Shown: one piece after another, positions 42,840-53,166 of the stretch
Layout of the letters: each line of letters opens with the position of its first letter
Position numbering within the stretch: position 1 is the first letter of the stretch
NCBI GenBank assembly: GCA_963799415.1
Contig: CAWCXI010000035.1
Span: 1 to 64,000, forward strand
Reading direction: 5' to 3'
DNA length: 64,000 bases
Source of the DNA: JAMXLO01 sp963799415
GTDB taxonomy: Bacteria > Pseudomonadota > Alphaproteobacteria > Acetobacterales > Acetobacteraceae
Program-made: the position numbers and the translations under genes
Notes under the pieces: model-generated
Told to the model about the DNA's origin: nothing
Seen by the model: the letters and a program-made list of their open reading frames with translations, nothing else
Databases searched by the model: none

Positions 42840-44648
42840 CTACGCCGCGCCAACCAGTGCGCTGGCGAACACCTCGCCTGTGCTGCCGTCGGTGATGCCA
42901 ACGTCTGTGACATGGGGGCCGGGATTGCACGCGAGGCTGGCTCCGACGATGGCCTTGAACGTCAGCAGTGGTGGCTGCCAATCGACGATGGCGTCCGCGG
43001 CCTCGCGTAGCGCTCGCAGTTCGGCAGCGACCTCTGTCGCTGGCGCATCGGACAGCAGACCACACACCGGCAATCGCAATGTTGCCGTCACCGAACCGCG
43101 CGTCGCGACGGCCATGCCGCCGCCGGCATCGATCACCGCATTCGCTGCCGCGGCAAGGTCGGCGGGCTCCCGGCCGAACACCACCAGGTTATGGCTATCA
43201 TGCGCAACCGACGTCGCGAGGGCACCGCGCCATGTGCTCCAACCTTGCAGGATGCCGAGGACAGGTGCTGGGGCGTGCTTCCCCATGTCGATGGATGACC
43301 GCCATCATGATCGCATCTTCTGGCAAGGAAATGGCGCCATCGTGCACGTCGGCGACGACGTCGCCCCATTCGGTGAAGCGTGGCTTCGCGACAGTGCGCA
43401 CTCGGACGGCGCCGGTGTTCACGCCGGTGGCGTGCATTACGAAATCGGCTGCCGCCAGGCGCCGCACGCGCATGGTATCCATTGGTGCGCCGGGCGGTAA
43501 CGATGGCAGCGTCGCCAGCAGGCGCCCATGCGAGGCGACCAGACGGACCCGGACGCGATCACCTGCGCCACCGCCAGTTCGGTCAGGTCCGACAATACGA
43601 TGATATCGGCGCGCCGACCGGGTGCGATCAGGCCAAGGTCGCGCCGGCCAAGCCGCATGGCCGCGTTCAGCGTGGCGCAACGCAGCGCCTGCATCGGCGC
43701 CAGACCTCGCCGTACGAGACGACGCAGCACGTCGATCATCCCACCCGGCTGCACCAGGTCATCTGGGAACACATCGTCGGTGCAGATGGTCAGTGTCTGT
43801 GGAATTTGCGGCAGCGTGTTGAGCGCATCGACCGCGCCAGGCAGCACATAGTCGTGCGAACCACGGAGCTCCACGGTGAAACCAGCGCGCAGCTTGGCGA
43901 GCAGATCTTCGCCGCTGGTGACCTCGTGATCACTTTCGATGCCGGCGGCGGCAAATCCCTGCAAATCAGCCCCTGCCAGACCGCGCGCATGGCCGCATAC
44001 CAACTTGCCGCTGGCGAGGCCGGCGTCGACGATGCCGCTCATGCGCTGCTGCCTCTCGAGCACGCCGCGCATGTCCATCACCTCGGCCACACCAGCGATC
44101 GCCGGCCAGCGCAGCATCTCGCGCATTTCGTCAGGGCCGAAATAGGCGCCTGTGCGTTCGAGGCCCGGGGCCGATGGAACGCAGGATGGAGCAAGAACCA
44201 CGATACGCAGTGGCAGTCCCGACCTCGCTTCGACCGCCCAACGCAGACCTGCCAGGCCCGAGACGTTGCCGATCTCGTGTGGATCCCAGCAGATCGTCGT
44301 GGTTCCCTGCGGCACCACCACCTCGGCGTAACGCCGCGGCGTCACCATTGAACTTTCAATGTGCAGATGCGAGTTGATCAAGCCCGGAGCTATGATCCGA
44401 CCTGCCAGCGCGATGTGCTCACGCGCGTCGTTGCGCGTTCCGGGTGGATGCACGCTGGCTATCAGTGGGCCGATCAGACCAACATCGGCAGCCCGCAATT
44501 CACCGGTTGCCACATCGGCGACCACACCGCCGGTCAACAGCACGTCGAACTGCTCCTGGCCGCGTGCCGCACGAACCGCGCTATCACGCAGCGAGGGAAC
44601 GTGAAGATCGTGCGGTTCAGACATTGCCACGATATCCGTAGAATTCAC
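42840..44648 (-). pseudogene. ade: Adenine deaminase, two compensating frameshifts
   Basis: This enzyme of the amidohydrolase type converts adenine to hypoxanthine. The first part (44648 to about 43550) has SHLHIESSMVTP, TTTICWDPHEIGNV, a CGHARG histidine and SDHEVTS. Then the frame slips near 43545-43553, probably by loss of a C in TCCGT. It slips back near 43281-43284, where GGGG should be GGG. The pieces VASHGRLLATLP and VADVHDGAI, then VAHDSHNLVVFG in the last part, are in family order. The net length is about 602 residues, normal for Ade. GGAGG lies six bases before the GTG start. Confidence 0.82.
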
Positions 44649-46293
44649 GTGCTGCCTCCAGACTGACCTTGCCGTTGCGCAGATCGGCTTGCACCAAGGT
44701 TGCCTCTCGCCCCGTTGGCGCGCCGTAGCCGCCGCCTCCAGCGGTAGTGATCATGATCCGATCCCCTTTGCGCAAGGTGGACACGATCTTCGATGGCACC
44801 ACTTCCTCGCGGCCATCGGCGCGCCGGATCACTGCGGTGGCGCGTGCTCCGGCCATGCCGTCATCGACACCCGTCGCCTCACAAAGATGCCGCTCGCCGC
44901 GATACGTGACCGTGGCCTCGCCGTCCAGCAGCTCATATTCGAACATGCCGCCGAGGCCACCGCGATGCGTACCAGGCCCGCCGGAATCCCGGTTCAGCGC
45001 GACACGATGCACGCGGATCGGTGCCTCCAGCATCAACGCTTCGGCCGGAACGTTCAGGCAGTTGGTCGCATCGGTCTCGATCACATCGACGCCGTCGAGG
45101 TGCGGTGATGCACCGCTGCCGGCGACCAGAAGCTGCGATGTCACATAGCGCCGACCATCGGAGCGCTGACCGCCGAAATGCATGATGACGATCTCACTGC
45201 CGGAGTTGGCCGGCACGCGGTCCGGCGCCGCCTGCCGAAGCGCACCGAGGATGCACGTGGTGATCCGCTTTATCGTTGACGTGCGACAGCCGGTCGGCGC
45301 TGGTTCACGCGGATTGACCAGGCTGCCCTCCGGCAGATGGAACGCCAGCGGGCGGAAACAGCCGCCGTTGTTGGGAATGCGACCTTCGGGGTCGGTCACC
45401 GAGCGCAGCGCGAAGCACGCGGCGGCATAAGGGCCGGACGCCATGCAGTTGAATGGTCCGCGCACCTGCGGCGAGGTACCGGTGAAATCACATGTCATTT
45501 GGCCATCCGCGATCGTCACGGCAACTTCAATACGCACCAGCTTGTCCAGCTCGATCCCATCGTTGTCGAGGTAGTCTACATGTCGGTAGGTTCCTGCCCG
45601 GAGGCTGCGCAATGTCTGGCGCGTCATCGTCTCTGAGCGGTTCAGCAGCTCGTTGAACAGCGCCAGCAGCTCTTGGCGACCGAAGTTGCCGGCGAGCTCG
45701 CCAAGTCGTCGCGCGCCGATCGTGCAGGCAGCGACCTGCGCGTTGATGTCGCCCATCAGCACGTCCGGCAGACGCACATTCTGCCGCAGCATTGCGATCA
45801 GCGTGTCGTTCAGCGCATCGCCGCGGCGAAACTGAAGCAACGGGATGCGAATGCCTTCCTGGAATATCTCGGTGGCGTTGGTCGGCGTGGAGCCGGGTGC
45901 CATGCCACCGACGTCCTGGTGATGCGTCATCGCGGCGCTGACGGCGATCACGCGACCGCCGGCGAATACCGGCATCATGATGGCGATGTCCGGCAGATGT
46001 GTGCCGCCGAGGTAGGTGTCGTTGAGGATCCAGATGTCACCTTCACCCATTGCATCGAGCGGCACGTCGTGCAGCAGCCGTCCCACCATCGGGGTCAGCG
46101 CGCCGAGATGCACCGGGATGGCGAGCGCCTGCGCCAGTGTCTCGCCTTGCAGGGTGAACAGACTGGCCGAGGCGTCGAGGCCTTCCTTCACGATGGCCGA
46201 AAAGGCGCTGCGCACCAGCGTGAGCTGCATCTCGTTGGCGATGCCATCGAGCTTGTTGCGCAGCACCTCGAGCGTGATCGGATCGATGTCCAT
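44617..46293 (-). CDS. hyuB: Hydantoinase B/oxoprolinase family subunit
   Basis: A 558-residue subunit of the ATP-dependent N-methylhydantoinase/oxoprolinase/acetone-carboxylase group, paired with the A subunit next to it. Landmarks are the start DPITLEVLRNKLDGIANEM, then NDTYLGGTHLPDI, TCDFTGTSPQVRGP, NRDSGGPGTHRGGLG and TAGGGGYGAPTGR. Substrates in the family include hydantoins, 5-oxoproline and ketones. It overlaps the adenine deaminase start by 32 bases and follows hyuA with almost no gap. Confidence 0.92.
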   Translation of the reverse strand: MDIDPITLEVLRNKLDGIANEMQLTLVRSAFSAIVKEGLDASASLFTLQGETLAQALAIPVHLGALTPMVGRLLHDVPLDAMGEGDIWILNDTYLGGTHLPDIAIMMPVFAGGRVIAVSAAMTHHQDVGGMAPGSTPTNATEIFQEGIRIPLLQFRRGDALNDTLIAMLRQNVRLPDVLMGDINAQVAACTIGARRLGELAGNFGRQELLALFNELLNRSETMTRQTLRSLRAGTYRHVDYLDNDGIELDKLVRIEVAVTIADGQMTCDFTGTSPQVRGPFNCMASGPYAAACFALRSVTDPEGRIPNNGGCFRPLAFHLPEGSLVNPREPAPTGCRTSTIKRITTCILGALRQAAPDRVPANSGSEIVIMHFGGQRSDGRRYVTSQLLVAGSGASPHLDGVDVIETDATNCLNVPAEALMLEAPIRVHRVALNRDSGGPGTHRGGLGGMFEYELLDGEATVTYRGERHLCEATGVDDGMAGARATAVIRRADGREEVVPSKIVSTLRKGDRIMITTAGGGGYGAPTGREATLVQADLRNGKVSLEAAREFYGYRGNV

Positions 46294-46294
46294 A

Positions 46295-48353
46295 TCAACC
46301 TCGCGTCAGCAGGAGATTGCCATTGTCCAATACCGTGCCTCGCCAGCCGGGTTCGACAAGCGTGGTCGTGTCGTCCTGTTCCACGATGGCGGGGCCAGCG
46401 AAGGTCAGCCCGATTGGCATGGCGGCACGTTGGTAGATCGCCGCCTGCACCGGTGCACGCGCACCGGCTACACGAATCGGACGCGGCGGTTTCCTCGGGT
46501 TGGCGTCAAGCGGGCGGTAGGTGCCCTCATCCAGATGGCCGCCGCCGCCGGCGCGGTGCACAGACCGCAGATTGACCATTGCGGCGGGCTGCTCGGTGGC
46601 GTGTCCGTAGATACGATCGTGCAGTGCCAGGAAGTCGCGATAGAGGTTGGCCAACGGATCGGGTGCATCGGTGTCGAGCGGGACTTCAAGATGATAGGAC
46701 TGGCCGACATACCAGACATCCGCGGAATACCGGACCGCCGTGCGCAAGCCGCCGACATTCTCCTCCGCCATCAGCCGCGCACATGAACGATCCAGTTCGT
46801 CCAATACGTCGCGCACGTCCGCGAATTCGAGCGCGGCGAGCGGGCGCGGGAAGGCGATTGCCACCTCGTGCTCGATCGGCGCGGCAAGCAGGCCGGCAGC
46901 GGAGAGCACGCCGGGATGGCGTGGGATGAACACGTTCAGTATGCCAAGCTCGGCCGCAAGCGCGGTCGCGTGGATCGGTCCAGCGCCGCCCAGAGCAACC
47001 AAGGTGAAACGGCGCGGATCGAGGCCGCGACGGATCGAGACAAGCCTGATGCCCTCGGCCATCTGTGCATTCACGACCCGATGGATGCCTAGCGCCGCGT
47101 CCTCCAAAGAAAGGCTAAGCGGCTGCGCGATGCGACGTTCGATCGCGTCGCGCGCCAGTGTCGGGTCGAGGGGAACCGAGCCGCCGGCGAAGTAGGCGGG
47201 ATCGAGCCAGCCGAGTACCGACGGAAGCATCGGTGACCGTCGCCTCCGCGCCGCCGCGGCCGTAGCAAGCCGGCCCAGGTTCGGAGCCGGCGGAATGCGG
47301 GCCGACGCGCAAACCGCCGGCGCCATCCAACCATGCGATCGACCCACCGCCGGCGCCGATCGCGTTCACATCCACCATCGGGACACGCACCGGGAAGCCT
47401 GCGATGTTGCCCTGTGCGCGAATGACCGGCTCACCGCCTTCGACCAACGCAATGTCGCTTGATGTGCCGCCGACGTCGATGGTGATGAGCTCGCGATGTC
47501 CGGAGGAACGCCCAACGATCGCACCACCGATCACGCCTGCGGCAGGGCCGGAGAGAAACAGCCGCACTGGCCGTTTGCGCGCAACCGACGTGCCGGCGAG
47601 GCCACCGCGCGACTGCATGATCTGCAATGGCGCAGTCACTCGAGCCGCGCGCAGGCCATCCTCTAGGCGCTCCAAATAACGGCCGACGACGGGCTTCATA
47701 TACGCATCGAAAGCGGTCACGACTGTGCGCTCGTATTCGCGGAAGGTCGGGTCGACCTCGCTGGACAGCGACACGGCAATCTCAGGATGTATCGCCTCGA
47801 TAAGCTCGCGCGTGCGTTGCTCATGCTTCGGATGCAGAAACGAAAACAGGTAGCATACCGCAATCGCCTGCACGCCTTCAGCGACAAGCTCTGCCGCGGC
47901 ACGCTGCACTGACGCTTCGTCCAGCGGCACAATCACCTCGCCCTGCGCGGAGACTTGCTCGCGTGCCTCCTTGCGCCGTGCGCCTGGAGCAAGGAACACC
48001 GGCGTGACTGGTTCCAGCATGATGCGGTGCAGGTCCTGACGGAGCTGATAGCCGATCTCAAGGGTGTCACAAAAACCCTCGCTGGCGATCAAACCGATCT
48101 TCGCGCCCTTCCGCTCCAGCACCGCGTTGGTGGCGATCGTGGTGCCATGTAGGAACCGGGCGATGTCGGTCGCGGCGACCCCGAGATCTCGCGCGAGATG
48201 CGTTATGGCGTTCAGCACCGCCTCGCTGGGATCGCCACGCGTGGTAGGAATTTTCAGCGTTCGCATCGGCTCGCCGACGCGACGACATACGATGTCGGTG
48301 AAGGTGCCGCCGATGTCGACACCGATATCGACGGCAGGTTGAGAGCTGGGCAT
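46295..48353 (-). pseudogene. hyuA: Hydantoinase A/oxoprolinase subunit, single-base frameshift
   Basis: The ATP-dependent A subunit. The first part has GVDIGGTFTDIVC at the start, HGTTIATNAVLERKGAKIG, and TIDVGGTSSDIAL and SAGSEPGPACYGRGG later. Around 47230-47236 the frame breaks inside GTCGGTACTCGG on the coding strand. Removing one G restores VTDASVVLGWLDPAYFAGG and a 685-residue protein of normal length. The second part (VALGGAGPIHATALA, GPAIVEQDDTTTLVEPGW) is intact down to the stop. The break site is identical in sequence to the one in tldD. Confidence 0.88.
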
Positions 48354-48483
48354 GCGAGGAGCGGTCCGCCTCCAAGATGGTTCGATGCCTGGATAGCACG
48401 GCAGGGCTGCGCCCGTGCAGGTTGTCACACCCCTGCCGGACTGACAGAAGCGCGCCACGTCCCAACCATAACGAGGCTAGCCG

Positions 48484-49995
48484 TTGCCCGACGAGGGGTT
48501 CCAGTCGACAGCCGCCCCGGTTCACGTCGCGCAGGCCCCTTCGGCTCGCCGGACACTGGTGCTTGCGGCCTGTCTGATGGCGACGTTCATGGCGGCGGTC
48601 GAAAGCTCCATTGTCGCGACCGCGATGCCGACCATCGTTGCCGATCTGGGCGGGTTCAACCTGTTTTCGTGGGTGTTTGCGGTCTATCTGTTGACCCAGG
48701 CGGTGAGCATTCCGGTCTATGGCCGGCTCGCCGACATCTACGGTCGCAAGAAGGTGTTCTATTTCGGAGCGGGTCTGTTCCTGGTCGGTTCCACGCTGTG
48801 TGGCTTTGCCGGCAACATGGTGGCGCTGATCCTGTTCCGCGCGCTTCAGGGCTTCGGCGCCGGCGGCGTACAGCCGATCGCGACCACGATCCTGGGCGAC
48901 ATCTACACGCCGACCGAGCGCGCGCACGTGCAGGGCCTGGTGTCGAGTGTCTTCGGCGTAGCCGCGGTACTGGGCCCGCTGCTTGGCGCTTTTCTGGTCG
49001 AACAGGTGAGCTGGCAACTCGTGTTCTGGGTCAACCTGCCGATTGGCGTGGCCGCGATCGTCATGATCGCGACATTCTTGACGGAACCGACGGAGCTACA
49101 TAGGCGCCGCATCGACTATGTGGGCTCGCTGCTGTTGATGGTGGCGATCACGGCGTTGATGCTGATGCTCGTCCAAGGTGGCAGCCTGCCGCGTGCGACG
49201 TTGGCGATTGTCGGCGCGGTCACGATCGCAACGTTGGTGGTACTTGCGGTGCACGAGAGCAGCACGCCGGAGCCGATGTTGCCGCTGGATCTCTGGCGCC
49301 AGCATCGCATTATCGCGATCGGCAGTTTCGGCGGAGCGGTCATCTCGGCGGTTATGACAGGCGTGTCGGCATTCCTGCCGACCTATGTGCAGGGTGCGAT
49401 GGGTCGCAGCGCGTTGACCGGCGGATTGGTGCTGGGTGCGATGTCAGTCACCTGGGCAGTGGCGAGCTTTTACGGCGGCAGGCTGATGGTGCGCACGACG
49501 TATCGTCTGACCGCAGTGCTGGGCACGCTGGCGCTGATCGCCGGCAGCACTGTACTGATCACGCTCACGCCCGAGCGCGGCGTGGTGTGGGCCAGCAGCG
49601 GATCGCTGCTGATCGGCATTGGCATGGGGTTGTGCAACACCACGTTCATCGTATCGATCCAGGCAGCGGTGCCATGGCATCAGCGGGGCGCTGCCACGTC
49701 GTCGTGCATGTTCCTGCGCTTCGTCGGCCAGTCGCTGGGGGTGGCGTCATTCGGTGCCGTGCTGAATTTCACGCTGCTGCGAGAGGCGCCGGACACCGTG
49801 GCCCAGGTCGATCGATTGCTGGATCCATTCCAGCGTGGTGGGCTGGATGTCAGCGAATTGACACGGCTGACCGAGGTGGTTGCGCTCGGTTTGCATAACA
49901 CCTACGTGCTGGCGGGCGGGTTGTCCGTGCTGGCGCTGGGCTTCGCGCTGCTGCTGCCGGCGCGACTGAGCCCGGCGGGGCAAACCCACCATTGA
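48484..49995 (+). CDS. MFS drug/solute exporter (DHA2, 14-TM type)
   Basis: A 503-residue proton-driven exporter with about 14 hydrophobic segments. Motifs seen are ESSIVATAMPTIVADLGG (motif D1), GRLADIYGRKKVF (motif A), LFRALQGFGAGGVQP (motif B) and SSVFGVAAVLGPLLGAFL (motif C). The TTG start at 48484 is a best guess. The stop overlaps the next gene's ATG by four bases, so it heads the plus-strand catabolic operon and may export or import a pathway compound. Confidence 0.9.
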   Translation: MPDEGFQSTAAPVHVAQAPSARRTLVLAACLMATFMAAVESSIVATAMPTIVADLGGFNLFSWVFAVYLLTQAVSIPVYGRLADIYGRKKVFYFGAGLFLVGSTLCGFAGNMVALILFRALQGFGAGGVQPIATTILGDIYTPTERAHVQGLVSSVFGVAAVLGPLLGAFLVEQVSWQLVFWVNLPIGVAAIVMIATFLTEPTELHRRRIDYVGSLLLMVAITALMLMLVQGGSLPRATLAIVGAVTIATLVVLAVHESSTPEPMLPLDLWRQHRIIAIGSFGGAVISAVMTGVSAFLPTYVQGAMGRSALTGGLVLGAMSVTWAVASFYGGRLMVRTTYRLTAVLGTLALIAGSTVLITLTPERGVVWASSGSLLIGIGMGLCNTTFIVSIQAAVPWHQRGAATSSCMFLRFVGQSLGVASFGAVLNFTLLREAPDTVAQVDRLLDPFQRGGLDVSELTRLTEVVALGLHNTYVLAGGLSVLALGFALLLPARLSPAGQTHH

Positions 49996-51113
49996 ACCCC
50001 CCGCCGCCCGGCCCTATCCTTCCCAACGATACGGAGTTGTCGCCTGTGACCGTTCCCGCGCCCGGCGCGATCGATTGCGATATTCACCCTGCCTTGCCCA
50101 GCATGCAGGCGCTGGTGCCATACCTGGACGAATACTGGCGGTCGCATGTCCTGATGCGCGGGCTGGAGCGCGATAATTACACCGCGTCGGCCTTCCCGCC
50201 CAACGCGCCAATCAACTGCCGCCCGGATTGGAAGCCCGCCAAGGGCAGCGCCGGAACTGATCGGGAACGGCTGAGCTCACAGGCGCTCGATGCGTTCGGC
50301 ACCCGCTACGCGATCTGCAACATTCTGCATGGCGCGCCGGCAGTCTTCAGCGAGGACCTGTCCGCGGCGATGTGCCGGGCGATCAACGACTGGCTGGCCG
50401 CTGAGTGGCTGTCGAAGGACGACCGCCTGCGCGCTTCCATCGTTGTGCCAATGCACAGCCCGGAGCTTGCCGCGAAGGAGATCGAGCGCGTGGCCGCCGA
50501 TCCGCGCTTTGTCCAGGTGCTGGTGTGGGAGATGAGCGAACTGCCGCTCGGTCGACGCATGCACTGGCCGATCTACCGCGCCGCCGAACGGCTCGACCTG
50601 CCGATCGGCATCCACGCGGGATCCAGTTATCGCCATCCGCCCACCAACCTCGGCTGGCCGTCCTACTACCTGGAAGACTATGTTTCGTGGTCGACCGGAT
50701 TTGCCGGCGTGCTGAACAGCCTGATCACCGAGGGCGTGTTCGTCGAGTTCCCGCGCCTGAAAGTGGTATTGATGGAATCCGGCGTGACGTGGCTGCCGGG
50801 CTGGATGTGGCGTGCGGACAAGACCTGGCGCGGCGTGCGTGCGGAGGTGCCGTGGCTGGAAAAATCGCCGGCGGCCTATGCGCGCGAACATGTGCGCCTG
50901 ACCATTCAGCCGTTCGACGCGCCGCCTCGCGCCGACCAGTTGCAGCGCATCATCGAGGAGATCGGCTCCGACGAGATGCTGCTGTTCTCTACCGACTATC
51001 CCCACTGGCACTTCGACGACAAGGACGCGCTGCCCGACGGCCTGCCCGATCACTTGCTGCGCAAGATCCTCGTCGACAACGCACTGAAGACCTTCCCCCG
51101 CCTATCCCCGTGA
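49992..51113 (+). CDS. Amidohydrolase family 2 protein (ACMSD-like), paralogue A
   Basis: A 373-residue metal-dependent hydrolase/decarboxylase-like barrel. IDCDIHP (first metal ligands) is near residue 28, with GIHAGSS near 205. The C-terminal FSTDYPHWHFDD carries the conserved catalytic Asp. Family members decarboxylate or hydrolyse aromatic and ring-cleavage products. About 40 percent of the C-terminal half can be matched by eye to the next gene, so the two are tandem paralogues. Translationally coupled to the MFS gene. Confidence 0.85.
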   Translation: MNPPPPGPILPNDTELSPVTVPAPGAIDCDIHPALPSMQALVPYLDEYWRSHVLMRGLERDNYTASAFPPNAPINCRPDWKPAKGSAGTDRERLSSQALDAFGTRYAICNILHGAPAVFSEDLSAAMCRAINDWLAAEWLSKDDRLRASIVVPMHSPELAAKEIERVAADPRFVQVLVWEMSELPLGRRMHWPIYRAAERLDLPIGIHAGSSYRHPPTNLGWPSYYLEDYVSWSTGFAGVLNSLITEGVFVEFPRLKVVLMESGVTWLPGWMWRADKTWRGVRAEVPWLEKSPAAYAREHVRLTIQPFDAPPRADQLQRIIEEIGSDEMLLFSTDYPHWHFDDKDALPDGLPDHLLRKILVDNALKTFPRLSP

Positions 51114-51129
51114 GCATGGAGAGCATTCG

Positions 51130-52242
51130 ATGAACGTCACGGTCATGGATCGTCAAGCCGACACGGCTTCGCAGACGAAACTCGGCATTGTCGATTGCGA
51201 CGTGCACCCCTACACGAAGTCGCCTGCTGACCTTGATCAGTTCCTGTCGGAGCGCTGGCGCAAGCATCGCGCCTCGATCGGCGGCCGTGCCCGTTCGCCG
51301 TTCTCGAATGCGCCGAACTATCCGCGCATGTCGCCGTTCACCGGCATGCGGATGGACTCCTATCCGAAGGATGGGACGCATCCCGGCTCTGATCTGGCGA
51401 TGATGCAGGAGCAGCTGCTCGATCTTTTCAATGTCTCTTATGGCCTGATGATGCCGCTGCTCGGTCGTGGTTCGGACGAGCGCAATGTCGAGTTCGGCGC
51501 GGCGATGGCGACTGCGGCGAATGAGTGGGAAGCACAGGTGTGGTGCGACCGCGAGCCGCGCCTGAAGGCCGGCGTGCAGATCCCGCTCGAATATACCGAG
51601 GCGGCGATCAAGGAGATCGAGAAGCGCGCCGGTGATCGCCGCTTCACGCATGTGATGATCCCGCCGCGCGGACTGGAGCCGCTGGGCCGTCGCCGCTATT
51701 GGCCGATCCTCGAGGCGTGCGCTGCCAACGGCTTCTCCATCGCGCTGCATCTCGGCGGCACCAGCGGTCATCCGTCCACGGGCGGCGGCTGGCCGTCATT
51801 CTATCACGAGGAGCACCCGTCTTATCCGCAGAGCAAGGAAGCGCTGGTCACCTCGCTGGTGATCGAGGGCGTGTTCGAGCACATCCCCAACCTGCGCGTC
51901 GCTCTCGTGGAAGGCGGTTTCGCCTGGCTGCCGTCGCTGACCTGGCGGCTCGACAAGCACTACAAGCGCCTGCACGAAGAGGTGCCGCATCTGAAGAAGC
52001 TGCCGTCGGAGTATATCCGCGACAACATCTGGGTGACAACGCAGCCGATCGAAGAGCCGGAACGACCCGAGGATCTGCTGGCGACGTGCGAGTGGATTGG
52101 CTGGGACCGCATCATGTTCTCGACCGACTATCCGCACTGGGACCAGGACGATCCACGCTTTGCCTTCAAAGCGCCGTTGACCGAGCAGCAGAAGCGGATG
52201 GTGTTCCGCGAGAATGCGCTGTCATTCTACGGCCTGGCGTAA
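51130..52242 (+). CDS. Amidohydrolase family 2 protein (ACMSD-like), paralogue B
   Basis: A 370-residue paralogue of the preceding gene. IVDCDVHPYTKSP opens the barrel. IALHLGGTSGHPS carries the middle metal histidine and FSTDYPHWDQDD the catalytic Asp. Segments such as EGVFEHIPNLRVALVEGGFAWLP correspond to EGVFVEFPRLKVVLMESGVTWLP in its neighbour. Both may act on related intermediates or form a mixed complex. The ATG follows GGAGAGC 17 bases after the previous stop. Confidence 0.85.
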   Translation: MNVTVMDRQADTASQTKLGIVDCDVHPYTKSPADLDQFLSERWRKHRASIGGRARSPFSNAPNYPRMSPFTGMRMDSYPKDGTHPGSDLAMMQEQLLDLFNVSYGLMMPLLGRGSDERNVEFGAAMATAANEWEAQVWCDREPRLKAGVQIPLEYTEAAIKEIEKRAGDRRFTHVMIPPRGLEPLGRRRYWPILEACAANGFSIALHLGGTSGHPSTGGGWPSFYHEEHPSYPQSKEALVTSLVIEGVFEHIPNLRVALVEGGFAWLPSLTWRLDKHYKRLHEEVPHLKKLPSEYIRDNIWVTTQPIEEPERPEDLLATCEWIGWDRIMFSTDYPHWDQDDPRFAFKAPLTEQQKRMVFRENALSFYGLA

Positions 52243-52246
52243 GTGC

Positions 52247-52660
52247 ATGGCTCGGCACGTTGTCGCACCCGCGAGCGAGATCGCGCCGGGCACCTGCAAG
52301 ATCGTTACCATCGCCGGCCGCTCGATCGGCGTGTTCAACGTGAAGGACGAGTTCTTTGCGCTGATCAACCGCTGCCCGCACGAGGGGGCGCCACTGTGCA
52401 TCGGGCCGATCCTTGGGCGGTTCACCGCGGATCGACCAGGCGAATATCGGTTGGAACGCCCCGGCGAGATGTTGCGTTGTCCATGGCATGGCTGGGAATT
52501 CGACATCAAGACCGGCCAGTCCTGGTGCCATCCGGAGAGCGTGAAGGCGCGGACCTATGACGTGGCGGTAGTGCCCGGCGAAGCCTTGGCGAAGGGGCCG
52601 TTCGTGGCGGAATCAGTGCCGGTGTCGGTGGAACAGAACTACGTGGTGGTGGACCTCTGA
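52247..52660 (+). CDS. Rieske [2Fe-2S] ferredoxin-like protein
   Basis: A 137-residue Rieske protein. The cluster ligands are C-P-H in NRCPHEGAPLC and C-P-W-H in LRCPWHGWEFD. The domain is followed by a short tail (QNYVVVDL). Small soluble Rieske proteins feed electrons to oxygenases. No Rieske oxygenase alpha subunit is visible, but two flavin monooxygenases lie 3 kb on. The ATG at 52247 lies four bases after the amidohydrolase stop. Confidence 0.88.
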   Translation: MARHVVAPASEIAPGTCKIVTIAGRSIGVFNVKDEFFALINRCPHEGAPLCIGPILGRFTADRPGEYRLERPGEMLRCPWHGWEFDIKTGQSWCHPESVKARTYDVAVVPGEALAKGPFVAESVPVSVEQNYVVVDL

Positions 52661-52667
52661 TACCGCT

Positions 52668-52753
52668 GTCATTGCGAGGAGCGTAGCGACGAAGCAATCT
52701 CCATCGTGGATGCGCTCTTTCGATTGCGTCGTCGCTTCGCTTGTCGCAATGAC
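52668..52753. repeat. REP-like palindromic element, copy 2
   Basis: GTCATTGCGAGGAGCG, continuing with TAGCGACGAAGCAATC, and a partly degenerate inverted arm ending GTCGCAATGAC flank a short loop. It lies between the Rieske and CMD genes, seven bases after one stop and about 20 before the next start, so it should be transcribed as a hairpin in the operon mRNA. The left arm is identical to copy 1. Confidence 0.9.
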
Positions 52754-52773
52754 ATAACTCAGGAGCAAGAAGA

Positions 52774-53166
52774 ATGGCAGATAGCGCACTGCGTGAAAAA
52801 GGCCGCGAGATGCGGCGCAAGCTGCTCGGCGACGCAACGGTCGATCGTATGGATAAGGCCATATACAACGACCCGATCATGGCCAAGTTCGCCGAGGTCA
52901 CCCAGGAAACAATCTTTGGCGCGCTGTGGTCGCGCCCGGGGCTCGATCTGAAAACCCGTGCGCTGATCTGCGTCATTTCCGACGCCGCGACCGGTCGTGA
53001 CCCTGAACTGAAACTGCATCTGCGCATGGCGCGCAATCAGGGCTGGACCGAGGACGAGCTTGTTGAGTCCCTGTTGCACCTCGGCGGCTACGTCGGTGTC
53101 CCCCTGATCCGCGAATCGCTACTCGTTGCGAAGGAAACCTTCGCGGAGATGCGCGCAGAGAAATGA
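52774..53166 (+). CDS. Carboxymuconolactone decarboxylase family protein
   Basis: A 130-residue all-helical protein of the CMD/AhpD superfamily. LWSRPGLDLKTRALICVISDAATGR matches the core helix, and HLRMARNQGWTEDELVESLLHLGGYVG the second. AhpD-type CxxC is absent, which favours a decarboxylase-like or structural role over a peroxidase role. The gene overlaps the TPR-like gene downstream by four bases. Confidence 0.82.
   Translation: MADSALREKGREMRRKLLGDATVDRMDKAIYNDPIMAKFAEVTQETIFGALWSRPGLDLKTRALICVISDAATGRDPELKLHLRMARNQGWTEDELVESLLHLGGYVGVPLIRESLLVAKETFAEMRAEK

Noticed and set aside
48067..49017. Minus-strand frame of about 316 codons spanning the hyuA/MFS junction
   Set aside because: It overlaps the well-supported MFS gene and the hyuA start in other frames and has no domain-like sequence.
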